DNA of 64,000 bases from Geodermatophilus obscurus DSM 43160 (GTDB lineage Bacteria; Actinomycetota; Actinomycetes; Mycobacteriales; Geodermatophilaceae). Made by a program: the position numbers and the translations under genes. Of the stretch, positions 18,227 to 27,729 are shown in pieces (within the stretch, counting starts at the first letter, position 1; each line of letters begins with the position of its first letter). The stretch covers positions 4,588,001 through 4,652,000 of the forward strand of contig NC_013757.1 in assembly GCF_000025345.1 (NCBI RefSeq), in the 5' to 3' direction. The notes under the pieces were generated by a model. That model did not search any database. It saw only the letters and a program-made list of their open reading frames with translations, and had not been told where the DNA came from.

Positions 18227-19474
18227 CTACCGTCGCGCACCCGGACCGGAACCGCTGGGGTGCGGCTTCGGGCCGGGCGGCGGGGCGCCGGCGTCGGCGG
18301 AGAGCGCGTGCAGCGCCGTGCGGGCCAGCAGCCGCACGCCGACCCCGATGGCCCGCTCGTCGACGTCGAAGGTGCCCCGGTGCAGGTCGAGCGGGGCTCC
18401 CCCGCCGTGGGTGCCCAGCCTGGCCAGCGCGATGGGCACGACGTCGGCGAACCAGCCGAAGTCCTCCCCGCCCATGCTCTGGGGGGACAGCCGCAGCCCC
18501 TCGCTGCCGACCGTCTCCAGCGCGGCCGAGCGCAGCAGCGCGACCGCCCGGGGGTCGTTGACCACCGGCGGCACGCCGCGGACGTAGTCGACCTCCACGT
18601 CGGCGCCGGTGGTGGCGGCCACCCGCTCGACCAGCGAGCGCAGCAGCGTCTCGGCGTCCTGCCAGGCGTCGCGGTCGAGCACCCGGACCGTGCCGCTCAG
18701 GTGGCCGCGCTGCGGGATGGCGTTGGCCGCCACCCCGGCCTTGACCGCTCCCCACACCAGCGACATCCCGGCGCGCGGGTCGACCTGCCGGGACAGCAGC
18801 GCCGGCAGGTCGGTGATGAGCCGGCCGAGGGCGTCGACCAGGTCGACGGTCAGCTGCGGGCGCGCGGTGTGCCCGCCGGGGCCGGTCAGGGTGACGTCCA
18901 TCCGGTCGCAGGCGGCGGTGATGGCGCCGGTGCGCAGGCCCACGCTGCCGGCGGGGAGGGAGGGGTCGCAGTGCAGGGCGAAGGCGCGGGAGGCCCCCTC
19001 CAGCACGCCGGCGGCCACCACCCCGGTGGCCCCGCCCGGCACGGTCTCCTCGGCGGGCTGGAAGACGCAGCGCACGGTGCCGGGCAGGTCGTCGAGCGAG
19101 TTCAGGGCCAGCGCGGCGCCGAGCAGGACGGTGGTGTGCACGTCGTGGCCGCAGGCGTGGCAGGCGTTCTCGCGGGTGGAGGCGTAGGGGACGTCCTTGA
19201 GGTCGGCCAGCGGCAGCGCGTCGATGTCGGCGCGCAGCACCACGACCGGGTCCCCGGAGCCCACCTCGACGACCAGCCCGGTGCCGGAGGGCAGCCGCTT
19301 GGGGTCCAGGCCGGCGTTGCGCAGCCGCTGCTCGAGGAAGGACGTCGTCTCGAACTCGGCGTAGGACAGCTCGGGGTGGGCGTGCAGGTGCCGGCGCACG
19401 GCGACCAGCTGCGGGTGCCGCTCGGCGACCCACTCGTCGACCGCCGTCCCCAGCTCCTCCGGGAACTGGGTCAT
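18227..19474 (-). CDS. M20-family amidohydrolase / metallopeptidase
   Basis: A 415-residue zinc amidohydrolase of the M20D (aminoacylase/hippuricase-like) type. Metal ligands are visible in LRADIDALP (Asp), CGHDVHTTVLLGAA (Cys and His) and FQPAEETVPGG (Glu pair), and the C-terminal metal His region is MGGEDFGWF. A dimerisation lid domain sits between. These enzymes remove N-acyl groups from amino acids or small peptides; the substrate is unknown. The ATG gives the family N-terminus with RRHLHAHPELS. The 3' tail is Pro/Gly-rich and unconserved. Confidence 0.87.
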   Translation of the reverse strand: MTQFPEELGTAVDEWVAERHPQLVAVRRHLHAHPELSYAEFETTSFLEQRLRNAGLDPKRLPSGTGLVVEVGSGDPVVVLRADIDALPLADLKDVPYASTRENACHACGHDVHTTVLLGAALALNSLDDLPGTVRCVFQPAEETVPGGATGVVAAGVLEGASRAFALHCDPSLPAGSVGLRTGAITAACDRMDVTLTGPGGHTARPQLTVDLVDALGRLITDLPALLSRQVDPRAGMSLVWGAVKAGVAANAIPQRGHLSGTVRVLDRDAWQDAETLLRSLVERVAATTGADVEVDYVRGVPPVVNDPRAVALLRSAALETVGSEGLRLSPQSMGGEDFGWFADVVPIALARLGTHGGGAPLDLHRGTFDVDERAIGVGVRLLARTALHALSADAGAPPPGPKPHPSGSGPGARR

Positions 19475-19521
19475 CCGGCAGCGCCGCTCACGCTGCGGAG
19501 CCCGTCATGCCGCGGTGCCCG

Positions 19522-20727
19522 TCATGCCGCGTGGCCCCCGGTGCAGTCGGCCGGGCCGGGCACCGGCCCCGGCGGCCGGTCGGCCGGTCCGCTGGTGGGC
19601 AGGCCGTCCCGCAGCTCGGCCAGCAGGCTGTCGACGACGGCGGTCAGGTCGCCGTCGGAGGCCGCGGCGACCGCGCGCTGCCGCTGGTAGGAGGCGCCGA
19701 CGGCCAGGATCCGGTGGACGTCGGCCAGCTCGGCCTCGCAGCCCAGCCGGCGGGCGGTGGGCTCGAGCTCCTCGACCAGGTCGGTGATGGCCTGGCGCAC
19801 CGGCCGCACCGTGCCCTTGTCGTCGACGACGATGTCGGCGTCCAGCCCGTAGCGGGCCGCCCGCCACTTGTTCTCCTGCAGCACCCACGACGCCGGGACC
19901 GGCAGGGTGTAGCCGCGGTCGAGCTGGGTGTCGAACTGCTCGACCAGGCACTGGGAGAGCGCCGCGACCGCGCCGATCTCGTCGAGGGTGGGCAGCCCGT
20001 CGCAGATGCGCAGCTCGACGGTGCCGAAGTCCGGGTGCGGGCGGATGTCCCACCACACCTCGCGGACGCTCTCGATGGCGTGCGTGGAGATCAGCGTCTC
20101 CATGTACTCCTCGAAGCGGTCCCAGCCCGACAGCTGGTAGGGCAGCCCCGCGGTCGGCATCCCCTCGAAGACCTTGGAGCGCGCCGAGGCCAGCCCGGTG
20201 TCGCAGCCGACCCAGAACGGGGAGGACGCCGACAGCGCCAGGAAGTGCGGCACGTACTGGGTGAGCGCGTTGACGATCGGGATCGCCTTCTCCGGCGCGC
20301 GGACGCCGACGTGCACGTGGACGCCGAAGATCTGCAGCCGGCGGGCCAGCCACTGCATCTTCTCGACCAGCTGCAGGTAGCGCTCCTTGGGCGAGATCTG
20401 CTGCGTCTGCCAGTCGGTGATCGGGTGGGTGCCGGCGCACATCAGGCCCAGGCCGCGGCGCTCGGCGGCCGCCCGCACCTCGGCGACGGTGCCGGCCAGG
20501 TCGGCCTTGGCCTCCGCGACGGTGGTGCAGACGCCGGTGATGACCTCGACGGTCGACTGCAGCAGCTCGTGCTTGGCCTTGGGGTGCTCCTCGGCGCCCT
20601 CGGGCCGGAGCTCCTCGAGGATCTCCACCGCCCCGGCGGTCAGCTGCCGCGTCCGCACGTCGACGAGCTGCAGCTCCCACTCGACGCCGAGGCTGGCTCG
20701 CTCGGAGGACCGGAAGGGGATCTGCAC
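19522..20727 (-). CDS. YbdK-type carboxylate-amine / glutamate-cysteine ligase
   Basis: GCS2-family enzyme of 401 residues that in vitro joins glutamate and cysteine weakly in homologues; the true substrate is uncertain. Motifs include LGVEWELQLVD at the N-terminus, FGVHVHVGVR (metal and substrate site), and FGTVELRICDGLPT. The GTG start (VQIPFRSSERASLG) has no Shine-Dalgarno but TAGACT lies seven bases upstream. The last 35 residues are Pro/Gly-rich and probably disordered. It is followed by the M20 gene in the same direction. Confidence 0.85.
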   Translation of the reverse strand: MQIPFRSSERASLGVEWELQLVDVRTRQLTAGAVEILEELRPEGAEEHPKAKHELLQSTVEVITGVCTTVAEAKADLAGTVAEVRAAAERRGLGLMCAGTHPITDWQTQQISPKERYLQLVEKMQWLARRLQIFGVHVHVGVRAPEKAIPIVNALTQYVPHFLALSASSPFWVGCDTGLASARSKVFEGMPTAGLPYQLSGWDRFEEYMETLISTHAIESVREVWWDIRPHPDFGTVELRICDGLPTLDEIGAVAALSQCLVEQFDTQLDRGYTLPVPASWVLQENKWRAARYGLDADIVVDDKGTVRPVRQAITDLVEELEPTARRLGCEAELADVHRILAVGASYQRQRAVAAASDGDLTAVVDSLLAELRDGLPTSGPADRPPGPVPGPADCTGGHAA

Positions 20728-20734
20728 CCTGGGC

Positions 20735-20740
20735 AGTCTA
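20735..20740 (-). promoter_or_regulatory. Putative -10 box TAGACT before the YbdK-type gene
   Basis: TAGACT, seven bases, then GTG on the minus strand. No ribosome binding site; leaderless pattern. Confidence 0.5.
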
Positions 20741-22309
20741 GGGACGAGCGGGCGTCCCGGCCGCCGGGGACGCCGTCCCGACCAGGTCGTCCGCCGCGGT
20801 CCTCGGACGCGGCAGCCAGCGGGCGACCGGCACGCGCGCCTGCACCGCCGCGACGGCCCGCCGTCCGAAGCGCTCCTCGTCCACCACCGCGCTGCACAGG
20901 TTGCGCCCGACGACGAAGACGGCCCGCCCGTCCTGGGTGGGCAGCGCGGCCTCGACCAGCTCCCACGGAATGCTGTGGACGTCGCCGTCGCTGTCGCGGT
21001 GGGCCAGCTCCTGCTCCCCCACCACGAGGGCGACCCGGCTCTCCCGGGAGAACAGCCGGGTCAGGGCCGAGGGGCGGAACGTCTCCCCTGCCGGCAGCCG
21101 GTCCTGCACGTTGCACACGGACCGGCGCTCGACCGGCTCGCCGGGACCGGCGTAGTCGACCTCCTCGGGCACGTGCAGGATCGCCGTGGGTGCCGTGCCG
21201 CGCAGCGCCGCCGCGACCCGCTCGGGGGTCATCGCCCGCCACGCGTCCAGGACGTCCTGCACCGGGCGGAACGCCAGGCCGCTGACCGCGCAGTAGGCGG
21301 CGTCGGCCAGCTCGGACTCCACGACGGCGCGCTCGTCGGCGTCCAGCTCCTCCTCGAAGCCGGCCACCGCGTGCGCGAGCTCCGCCTCGGTCGGGCCCGA
21401 CGCGCACAGCTCCGTGTACGCCTGCCAGAGCAGGCCGGCCACGGCGTCCTCCCGGCCCTCGCGGGCGTCGACGACGACGGCGACCTCGCGGCGGTCGGCC
21501 GTGACGTCCAGGGCCATCGAGTCGACGGAGTAGCTCAGGCCGCGGGCGAGGCGCGCGGTGTCCCGGAGCCGCTCCTTGAGCACCTCCACGCCCACCGTCA
21601 GGGCGGGGTCGCCCGCACCGCCCGCGGACAGCAGCAGGCCGACGCCGGCGCCGTGCCCGGTGGTCCACACCGGCCCGGTCTGCGGTCGCGGGGCCGGGAC
21701 GAGCCGCTCGGGACGCGGGCCCCCCGGCAGCGGCAGCCGGAGCCCGGCTGGCAGCGGCCCGGCACACCACAGCGCGGCGTTGTCGCGGACGAACCAGCGG
21801 CGGGCGTGCGCCCGCACGGTCTCCTCGGTGAGGTACTCCGGGCCGGGACCGTCGGCGACGGCCAGGCCGGGGCCGACCAGCCCGAAGCGGGCGGCCCACA
21901 GCGCGCCGAGGGTGGAGTGCGCCGTCGAGCAGTTCTCCGCCTGCAGGACGCCGACCTCCAGCTCCATCCGCTCGGTGGGCAGGTCGGCCAGCGCGCGGCA
22001 GATGCCCTCCAGGAACGCGCCCACGGCCTCCGGCCGGCCGGTCGCGAAGAAGGTCGTGGTGTCGACGTCGGTGACGGCGTTGCAGCGCAGGTGCGACTTG
22101 GGCAGCGCCCCCATCGCCAGGTGCTCGACCAGGTGGGTCACCTCGATGGTCGCGAACGTCTCGTCCCGCAGGCCCACGCCGAAGACGAGGGCGGCGGTGG
22201 TCCGCGCCGGGCCGTCGGTGGTGAAGACGGGCACGCCGTCGATGTCGATGCGCTGCACCTCGACACAGTCGACCGCCTGCCCTCCGGCCTCCAGCGGACA
22301 CGCCCGCAA
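20738..22309 (-). CDS. M16-like zinc peptidase
   Basis: A 523-residue protein with the inverted zinc motif HLVEH (within VTHLVEHLAMG, about residue 60) and a downstream glutamate in the ELEVGVLQAEN stretch, the arrangement of pitrilysin/insulinase-type (M16) peptidases. Two related halves are suggested by length, though the second half lacks the motif, as is usual. A TTG at 22309 is a possible start with AGGTG five bases before it; a later GTG at 22258 is an alternative. Its 3' end abuts the YbdK-type promoter. Substrate unknown. Confidence 0.75.
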   Translation of the reverse strand: MRACPLEAGGQAVDCVEVQRIDIDGVPVFTTDGPARTTAALVFGVGLRDETFATIEVTHLVEHLAMGALPKSHLRCNAVTDVDTTTFFATGRPEAVGAFLEGICRALADLPTERMELEVGVLQAENCSTAHSTLGALWAARFGLVGPGLAVADGPGPEYLTEETVRAHARRWFVRDNAALWCAGPLPAGLRLPLPGGPRPERLVPAPRPQTGPVWTTGHGAGVGLLLSAGGAGDPALTVGVEVLKERLRDTARLARGLSYSVDSMALDVTADRREVAVVVDAREGREDAVAGLLWQAYTELCASGPTEAELAHAVAGFEEELDADERAVVESELADAAYCAVSGLAFRPVQDVLDAWRAMTPERVAAALRGTAPTAILHVPEEVDYAGPGEPVERRSVCNVQDRLPAGETFRPSALTRLFSRESRVALVVGEQELAHRDSDGDVHSIPWELVEAALPTQDGRAVFVVGRNLCSAVVDEERFGRRAVAAVQARVPVARWLPRPRTAADDLVGTASPAAGTPARP

Positions 22310-22357
22310 CGGGACACCTGGGGTACGTGTGCCCCGTCACCCGCGCGGGCGCTGGGC

Positions 22358-22363
22358 TAGCGT
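22358..22363 (+). promoter_or_regulatory. Putative -10 box TAGCGT of the PNP gene
   Basis: TAGCGT, six bases (TCCCGC), then the GTG start. No Shine-Dalgarno precedes the gene. Confidence 0.5.
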
Positions 22364-22369
22364 TCCCGC

Positions 22370-23179
22370 GTGAGCGCACCCCCCGCCGACGACCCCGCCG
22401 CCCTGGCCGCCCGCGCGGCCGACGACCTGACCAGCGCGCTCGGCGGCGGCCACGAGGTCGCCGTCGTCATGGGGTCGGGCTGGGCCCCGGCCGCGGACGC
22501 CTTTGGCACCGTCGAGGGAAGCGCCCCCATCGGCGAGCTACCCGGCTTCGCCGCCCCGACCGCGGTGGGCCACGGTGGAGAGGTCCGCTCGGTGCGGGTG
22601 GGCGACCGCGGGGTGCTGCTCTTCCTCGGCCGCACGCACCTCTACGAGGGCCGCGGCGTGGAGCCGGTCGTGCACGGCGTGCGGACGGCGGCGGCGGCGG
22701 GTGTGCGCACGGTCGTCCTCACCAACGCCGCCGGCGGGCTGGCGCCCGACCACCGGGTCGGCCAGGCGGTCCTGATCAGCGACCACCTCAACCTCACCGC
22801 TCGCTCCCCGCTGGTCGGCGCCACGTTCGTCGACCTCACCGACCTGTACTCCGCGCGGCTGCGGTCGCTGGCCCTAGAGCTGGACCCGGCGCTGACCGAG
22901 GGCGTCTACGCGGCGCTGCCCGGGCCGCACTACGAGACGCCGGCCGAGATCCGGATGCTGCGCACGCTCGGCGCGGACCTGGTGGGCATGTCGACGGCGC
23001 TGGAGGCCATCGCCGCGCGCGCCGCCGGGCTGGAGGTGCTGGGCCTGTCGATGGTCACCAACGCCGCCGCCGGCATCACCGGGGAGAAGCTCGACCACGA
23101 AGAGGTGCTCGCGGCGGGCAAGGCGGCGGCCGGCCGGCTGGGCGAGTTCCTCGTCGAGCTCATCGGGCGGCTGCCGTGA
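22370..23179 (+). CDS. Purine nucleoside phosphorylase (trimeric type)
   Basis: Phosphorolysis of inosine and guanosine to base plus ribose-1-phosphate. The 269-residue protein has VVMGSGWAP (phosphate loop), [15 protein letters not shown], the [14 protein letters not shown] segment and [11 protein letters not shown] (base and ribose binding), all typical of the PunA/trimeric family. It is the first gene of a co-directional run with the uronate dehydrogenase-like gene and phosphomannomutase; the latter can interconvert the sugar phosphate it makes if active on ribose-1-phosphate (inference). Confidence 0.93.
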   Translation: MSAPPADDPAALAARAADDLTSALGGGHEVAVVMGSGWAPAADAFGTVEGSAPIGELPGFAAPTAVGHGGEVRSVRVGDRGVLLFLGRTHLYEGRGVEPVVHGVRTAAAAGVRTVVLTNAAGGLAPDHRVGQAVLISDHLNLTARSPLVGATFVDLTDLYSARLRSLALELDPALTEGVYAALPGPHYETPAEIRMLRTLGADLVGMSTALEAIAARAAGLEVLGLSMVTNAAAGITGEKLDHEEVLAAGKAAAGRLGEFLVELIGRLP

Positions 23180-23180
23180 C

Positions 23181-23202
23181 GGCGATCCCCGCGGGGATCG
23201 CC
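23181..23202. other. Perfect 22-nt palindrome between PNP and the dehydrogenase gene
   Basis: GGCGATCCCCGCGGGGATCGCC begins two bases after the PNP stop and ends four bases before the AGGGAGG ribosome binding site of the next gene. It could be a weak intra-operon terminator/attenuator or an mRNA-stabilising hairpin. Confidence 0.5.
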
Positions 23203-23216
23203 GCAGGGAGGCCCGC

Positions 23217-24041
23217 GTGAGCGGTCTGGTCCTGCTCACCGGGGCGGCCGGTCGGATCGGCGCGGTGCTGCGCGGCGGCCTGCCGGAGCGAGGCTGGGCG
23301 CTGCGCTCGCTGGACGTCGTCCCGATGGCCGATCCCCGCCCCGGTGAGGAGCACGTCGTCGCAGACGTGACCGACCCGGCCGCGATGGCCGAGGCCGTCT
23401 CCGGCGCCTCGGCCGTCGTCCACCTGGCGGGTGTCTCCAGCGAGTCGACCTGGGCTGCGGTCTCGCACGCCAACATCGACGGCACCCACTGCGTGCTGGA
23501 GGCGGCGCGGCGGGCCGGCGTCCCCCGGGTGGTGCTCGCGTCGAGCAACCACGCCACCGGCTTCACCCCGCGCCCGGCGTCCGGTCTCCTGCGGGAGGAC
23601 GACGGCCTGCCGCGGCCGGACACCTTCTACGGGGTGTCCAAGGTGGCGGTGGAGGCGCTCGGCTCCCTGTACGCCGACCGGTACGGCCTGGACGTCGTCT
23701 GCCTGCGGATCGGCACCGCCCTCCCCGAGCCGACGACGACCCGTCACCTGTCGACGTGGCTCTCCCCCACCGACCAGGTGTCGTTGGTCGACGCCGCGCT
23801 GCGGGCGCCGTCCCCCGGGTTCGCCGTGGTGTGGGGCGTCTCGGCCAACAGCCGCACCTGGTGGGACCTCACCGCCGCCCGCGCTCTGGGCTACCAGCCG
23901 GCCGACGACGCGGAGGTCTTCGCCGGGGCGCTGGTCGAGGTGCACGGCGAGCCCGACCTCGCCGATCCGGTGCACGGCCGTGTCGGCGGCGAGTTCACGA
24001 CGGCCGAGTTCGACGCCGAGCACTTCGAGGAGCGTGCGTGA
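23217..24041 (+). CDS. NAD-dependent epimerase/dehydratase, uronate dehydrogenase-like
   Basis: Short-chain dehydrogenase of the extended SDR class, 274 residues. TGAAGRIG at the N-terminus binds NAD, and FYGVSKVAVEALG holds the catalytic Tyr-x-x-x-Lys. The TTRHLSTWLSPTD stretch resembles hexuronate dehydrogenases, which oxidise glucuronate or galacturonate to the lactone; this substrate assignment is only probable. GTG 23217 has AGGGAGG upstream. Its stop overlaps the phosphomannomutase start (GTGA). Confidence 0.72.
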   Translation: MSGLVLLTGAAGRIGAVLRGGLPERGWALRSLDVVPMADPRPGEEHVVADVTDPAAMAEAVSGASAVVHLAGVSSESTWAAVSHANIDGTHCVLEAARRAGVPRVVLASSNHATGFTPRPASGLLREDDGLPRPDTFYGVSKVAVEALGSLYADRYGLDVVCLRIGTALPEPTTTRHLSTWLSPTDQVSLVDAALRAPSPGFAVVWGVSANSRTWWDLTAARALGYQPADDAEVFAGALVEVHGEPDLADPVHGRVGGEFTTAEFDAEHFEERA

Positions 24042-25657
24042 CCCTGCTCGAGACCGCCCGCGCCTGGGCCGACGCCGATCCGCACGACGGCGACCGCGCC
24101 GAGATCGAGGCGCTGATCGAGGCGGAGGACCGGGCCGAGCTGGAGCGCCGCTTCGCCGGGCCGCTGACCTTCGGCACCGCCGGGCTGCGCGGCCCGCTGC
24201 GCGCCGGGCCGGCCGGGATGAACGCCGCCGTGGTCACCCGCGCGGCCGCCGGCCTGGGCCGCTGGCTGGCCGACGCCGGGCACGCGGGCGGCGGCGTGGT
24301 CATCGGCTTCGACGCGCGCCGGCGCTCCGACGAGTTCGCCCGGGTCTCCGCCGAGGTGCTCGCCGGCGCGGGGTTCGCCGTCCAGGTGCTGCCGCGGCCG
24401 CTGCCGACGCCGGTGCTGTCCTTCGCCGTCCGGCACCTGGGCTGCGCGGCCGGGGTGATGGTGACCGCCAGCCACAACCCGCCCGACGACAACGGCTACA
24501 AGGTCTACCTCGGCGACGGCGCCCAGCTGGTACCGCCGGCCGACCGCGAGATCGAGGCGGCGATCGCCGCCGTGGGGCCGGCGCGCGAGGTGCCGGGCTC
24601 CGACGACTGGCTGACCCTCGGGGACGACGTCGAGGCCGACTACGTGGCCGCCGTCGTCCGCGCGCTGGACCCCGGCCGGGTGCCGGACCGCGACCACCTC
24701 GTCGTCGCCTACACGGCGATGCACGGGGTCGGTGCGGGGACGACCCGGTCGGTGTTCGCCGCCGCGGGCCTGGCGGCGCCGGTGAGCGTGCCCGAGCAGG
24801 ACGAGCCCGACCCGGCGTTCCCGACGGTCGCCTTCCCCAACCCGGAGGAGCCGGGCGCGGTCGACCTGCTGACCGCTCTGGCGGAGCGGGTGCGCGCCGA
24901 CGTGGCGATCGCCGAGGACCCCGACGCCGACCGCTGCTCGGTGGTCTGCGGCGGGCGCCAGCTCACCGGCGACGAGGTGGGCGGGCTGCTCGCCGACTGG
25001 CTGCTGCGCCGCGGCGTCCGCGGCACGTTCGCGGCGTCGCTGGTGAGCGGCTCGCTGCTGCACGCGCTGACCGCCGCGCACGGCGTCCGGTTCGCGGAGA
25101 CGCCGACCGGCTTCAAGTGGATCGTCCGGGCGGGGACGGACGACGAGCCGCTGGTCTTCGGCTACGAGGAGGCGCTGGGCTACGCCGTGGCGCCTCAGGT
25201 GGTGAAGGACAAGGACGGGATCTCCGCCGCGCTCGCCGTCGCGCTGCTGGCCGCGGAGCTCAGGTCCTCCGGCCGCACGCTGACCGACCGGCTCGACGAG
25301 CTGGCGCTGGAGCACGGGCTGTTCGTCACCGGGCAGCTGTCGGTGCGGGTCGAGGACCTCTCCCGGATCGGCGCGATGATGGCGCGGCTGCGGTCCTCGC
25401 CGCCTGCGCAGCTGCTGGGGCGCCCGGTCGTCGCCTCCGACCTGCTCGACGAGACCCCCGCCGTGGACGCCGTCCGGCTGCTCGGCGACGGGGTGCGGGT
25501 GATCGTGCGGCCCAGCGGCACCGAGCCCAAGCTCAAGGCCTACCTGGAGACCGTCGTCCCGGTGCACGAGGACGCCGGGATCATCGCCGCCCGCGGCCGG
25601 GGTGCCGACGAGCTCGACGCGCTTCGGTCGGAGATGGCGGTCGCTCTGGGACTCTGA
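24038..25657 (+). CDS. Phosphomannomutase / phosphoglucomutase family
   Basis: Alpha-D-phosphohexomutase of 539 residues. The four signature sites are visible: phosphoserine loop TASHNPPDDNGYKVY, metal loop EDPDADRC, sugar-binding EEALGY, and phosphate-binding RPSGTEPKLK. The substrate may be phosphomannose, phosphoglucose or phosphopentose; the last is attractive because a purine nucleoside phosphorylase gene lies two genes upstream and homologues next to nucleoside genes act as phosphopentomutases (inference). The GTG overlaps the preceding stop by four bases. Confidence 0.88.
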   Translation: MTLLETARAWADADPHDGDRAEIEALIEAEDRAELERRFAGPLTFGTAGLRGPLRAGPAGMNAAVVTRAAAGLGRWLADAGHAGGGVVIGFDARRRSDEFARVSAEVLAGAGFAVQVLPRPLPTPVLSFAVRHLGCAAGVMVTASHNPPDDNGYKVYLGDGAQLVPPADREIEAAIAAVGPAREVPGSDDWLTLGDDVEADYVAAVVRALDPGRVPDRDHLVVAYTAMHGVGAGTTRSVFAAAGLAAPVSVPEQDEPDPAFPTVAFPNPEEPGAVDLLTALAERVRADVAIAEDPDADRCSVVCGGRQLTGDEVGGLLADWLLRRGVRGTFAASLVSGSLLHALTAAHGVRFAETPTGFKWIVRAGTDDEPLVFGYEEALGYAVAPQVVKDKDGISAALAVALLAAELRSSGRTLTDRLDELALEHGLFVTGQLSVRVEDLSRIGAMMARLRSSPPAQLLGRPVVASDLLDETPAVDAVRLLGDGVRVIVRPSGTEPKLKAYLETVVPVHEDAGIIAARGRGADELDALRSEMAVALGL

Positions 25658-25665
25658 GAGGCGCC

Positions 25666-27729
25666 ATGTCTGTCCTCGTCGAGCCCTCCCCCGCCGCCCA
25701 GGCCCACCCGCACGCCACCCGTCGCCCGGAGATCGACGGGGTCCGGGCGGTGGCGGTCGCACTCGTGGTCGGCTACCACGTCACCACCGGCCAGGTGTCC
25801 GGCGGCGTCGACGTGTTCCTGGCCCTGAGCGGCTTCTTCCTCGTGCACAGCCTGGTCGGCCAGGTGGCACGGAGCGGCCGCGTCCGCCCTCTGACGTCGA
25901 TCACGCGGACCCTGTCCCGGTTGGTCCCCCCGGCCGTGCTGGTCCTGGCCGGCACCGTGGCCGCCAGCGCCCTCGTTCTGCCGGAGACGCGGTGGCGGGA
26001 GCTCGCCGGGCACCTGCTCGCCTCGGCGACGTTCACCGAGAACCGCCACCTGGTCGCCGAGGCGGTCGACTACGCAGCCAGCAACGCCATCGCCAGTCCG
26101 ATGCAGCAGTTCTGGTCGCTGTCGATCCAGGTCCAGGTGCTCCTGGCCGCGCCGGTCGTCGTGGCCGCCGGGGCGTTGCTGTTCCGCGGCCGACGGCGCC
26201 GCTTCGCCCGCCCGGCCGCCGTCCTGGCCGTCGCGGCGGTCACCGCAGCGTCCTTCGCGTGGTCGGTGGTGGCGACGTGGACCGACCAGCAGGTGGCGTA
26301 CTTCTCCACGTTGCCCCGGCTGTGGGAGCTCGGCGCCGGTGCCCTGCTGGCCCTGACGCTCGGCGGGGTCCGGCCGGGACGGCGGACCGGCGTCCTGCTG
26401 GGCTGGGGCGCGATCGTCGCGCTCGTCGCTTGCGGCGCGGTGCTGGACGGGGCGCACACCTTCCCCGGTTGGCAGGCCACCTGGCCGGTGGCGTGCGCGC
26501 TGGCCCTGCTGTTCGTCGCCGACTCCGGCGGGCGCCACGGCGTGCACCGGCTGCTGGGACTGCGATCACTGCGCTGGCTGGGGACCCGGTCCTACGCCCT
26601 CTACCTGTGGCACTGGCCGGTCCTGGTGCTGTACCTGGTGCACACCGGGCGCGAATACCCCTCGATCAAAGGCGCTACCGCGGTGGTCCTGCTGTCCCTC
26701 GTCCTGGCCGAGGTCACGTACCGCCTGGTCGAACAGCCCGCCGCCGAACGACTGCGCGGGCGGTCCCCCGTCCGCGTGCTGAGCCTGGTCGCGGCCGGCA
26801 CGGTCCCCCTCCTCGCCCTGGGGGCCGGCACCACCGTCTGGCTCGACCGCGAGGCCGCCCGCGTCGCCGCGGCGACCGACGACCCGGACTACCCCGGCGC
26901 GGTGGCCCTCTCCTCGCCCGTCGTGGCCACCGGTGGGATCTCCGGGGTCGAGCCGCTGCCGTCCCTGTCGGTGATCCGGGACGACCACCCCTTCATGCCC
27001 GGTGCCTGGTGCACCGTGGAGGACGACCTGCCCGACGCCGTGCCGACACAGACCGAGCTCTGCTTCTCCGGGTCCGACGACCGCGAGCGCCGGATCGTCA
27101 TCGTGGGTGACTCGCACGCCGCCCACTGGCTGTCCCCGCTGGCCGACCTCGCGGAGCGGCACCGGTGGCAGCTGGTCTCGCTCATCCGCGCCGGCTGCAG
27201 CCTCTCGACGCAGTCCGAGTTCTTCGAGGAGGGCACGCCCGGGCACGAGGGGTGCGTCGCCTGGCAGTCCCGGCTGGTGGAGCGCATCGTCTCCCTGGAG
27301 CCCGACCTCGTGGTCACGGTGGGGACCCGGACGGCCTACGGGACCGATCCGGAGATCCTGCCCCCGGGGTTCCTCGAGGCGTGGCAGCAGCTCTCGGACG
27401 CCGGGTTGCCGGTGATCGCGATGCGGGACAGCCCCCGGCACCTGCACGACGTCCCCGACTGCGTGGCCGAGCGGGGCGGTGCCACCGACCGGTGCGGGAC
27501 CCCGCGATCGTGGGTCTACTCGGACGACCTGCTGGAGGCGGCCGACGCCGTCCTGCCCCCGGGGGTGAGCCTGATGGACACCAGCTCCCTGTTCTGCACC
27601 GATGACGTGTGCCCGGCGCTGGTCGGTAACACCTGGGTGTACCGGGACGACGGACACGTCACCGGGACCTACATGCGCACCGTCCGCCCGCTCATGGAGG
27701 ACGAGTTCCTGTCGCTGGCGGGCTGGTGA
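25666..27729 (+). CDS. Acyltransferase 3 family protein with SGNH domain (OafA-like)
   Basis: A 687-residue integral membrane O-acyltransferase. Residues about 25-370 form the acyltransferase-3 domain: start motif RPEIDGVRAVAVALVVGYH with the conserved His, GGVDVFLALSGFFL, and about ten hydrophobic segments. After a last helix (around 375-400) an extracytoplasmic SGNH hydrolase-like domain follows with VIVGDSHAAHW (nucleophile Ser block). Such fusions O-acetylate cell-surface polysaccharide or peptidoglycan. It starts eight bases after the phosphomannomutase stop; its TGA overlaps the HAD gene start. Confidence 0.9.
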   Translation: MSVLVEPSPAAQAHPHATRRPEIDGVRAVAVALVVGYHVTTGQVSGGVDVFLALSGFFLVHSLVGQVARSGRVRPLTSITRTLSRLVPPAVLVLAGTVAASALVLPETRWRELAGHLLASATFTENRHLVAEAVDYAASNAIASPMQQFWSLSIQVQVLLAAPVVVAAGALLFRGRRRRFARPAAVLAVAAVTAASFAWSVVATWTDQQVAYFSTLPRLWELGAGALLALTLGGVRPGRRTGVLLGWGAIVALVACGAVLDGAHTFPGWQATWPVACALALLFVADSGGRHGVHRLLGLRSLRWLGTRSYALYLWHWPVLVLYLVHTGREYPSIKGATAVVLLSLVLAEVTYRLVEQPAAERLRGRSPVRVLSLVAAGTVPLLALGAGTTVWLDREAARVAAATDDPDYPGAVALSSPVVATGGISGVEPLPSLSVIRDDHPFMPGAWCTVEDDLPDAVPTQTELCFSGSDDRERRIVIVGDSHAAHWLSPLADLAERHRWQLVSLIRAGCSLSTQSEFFEEGTPGHEGCVAWQSRLVERIVSLEPDLVVTVGTRTAYGTDPEILPPGFLEAWQQLSDAGLPVIAMRDSPRHLHDVPDCVAERGGATDRCGTPRSWVYSDDLLEAADAVLPPGVSLMDTSSLFCTDDVCPALVGNTWVYRDDGHVTGTYMRTVRPLMEDEFLSLAGW

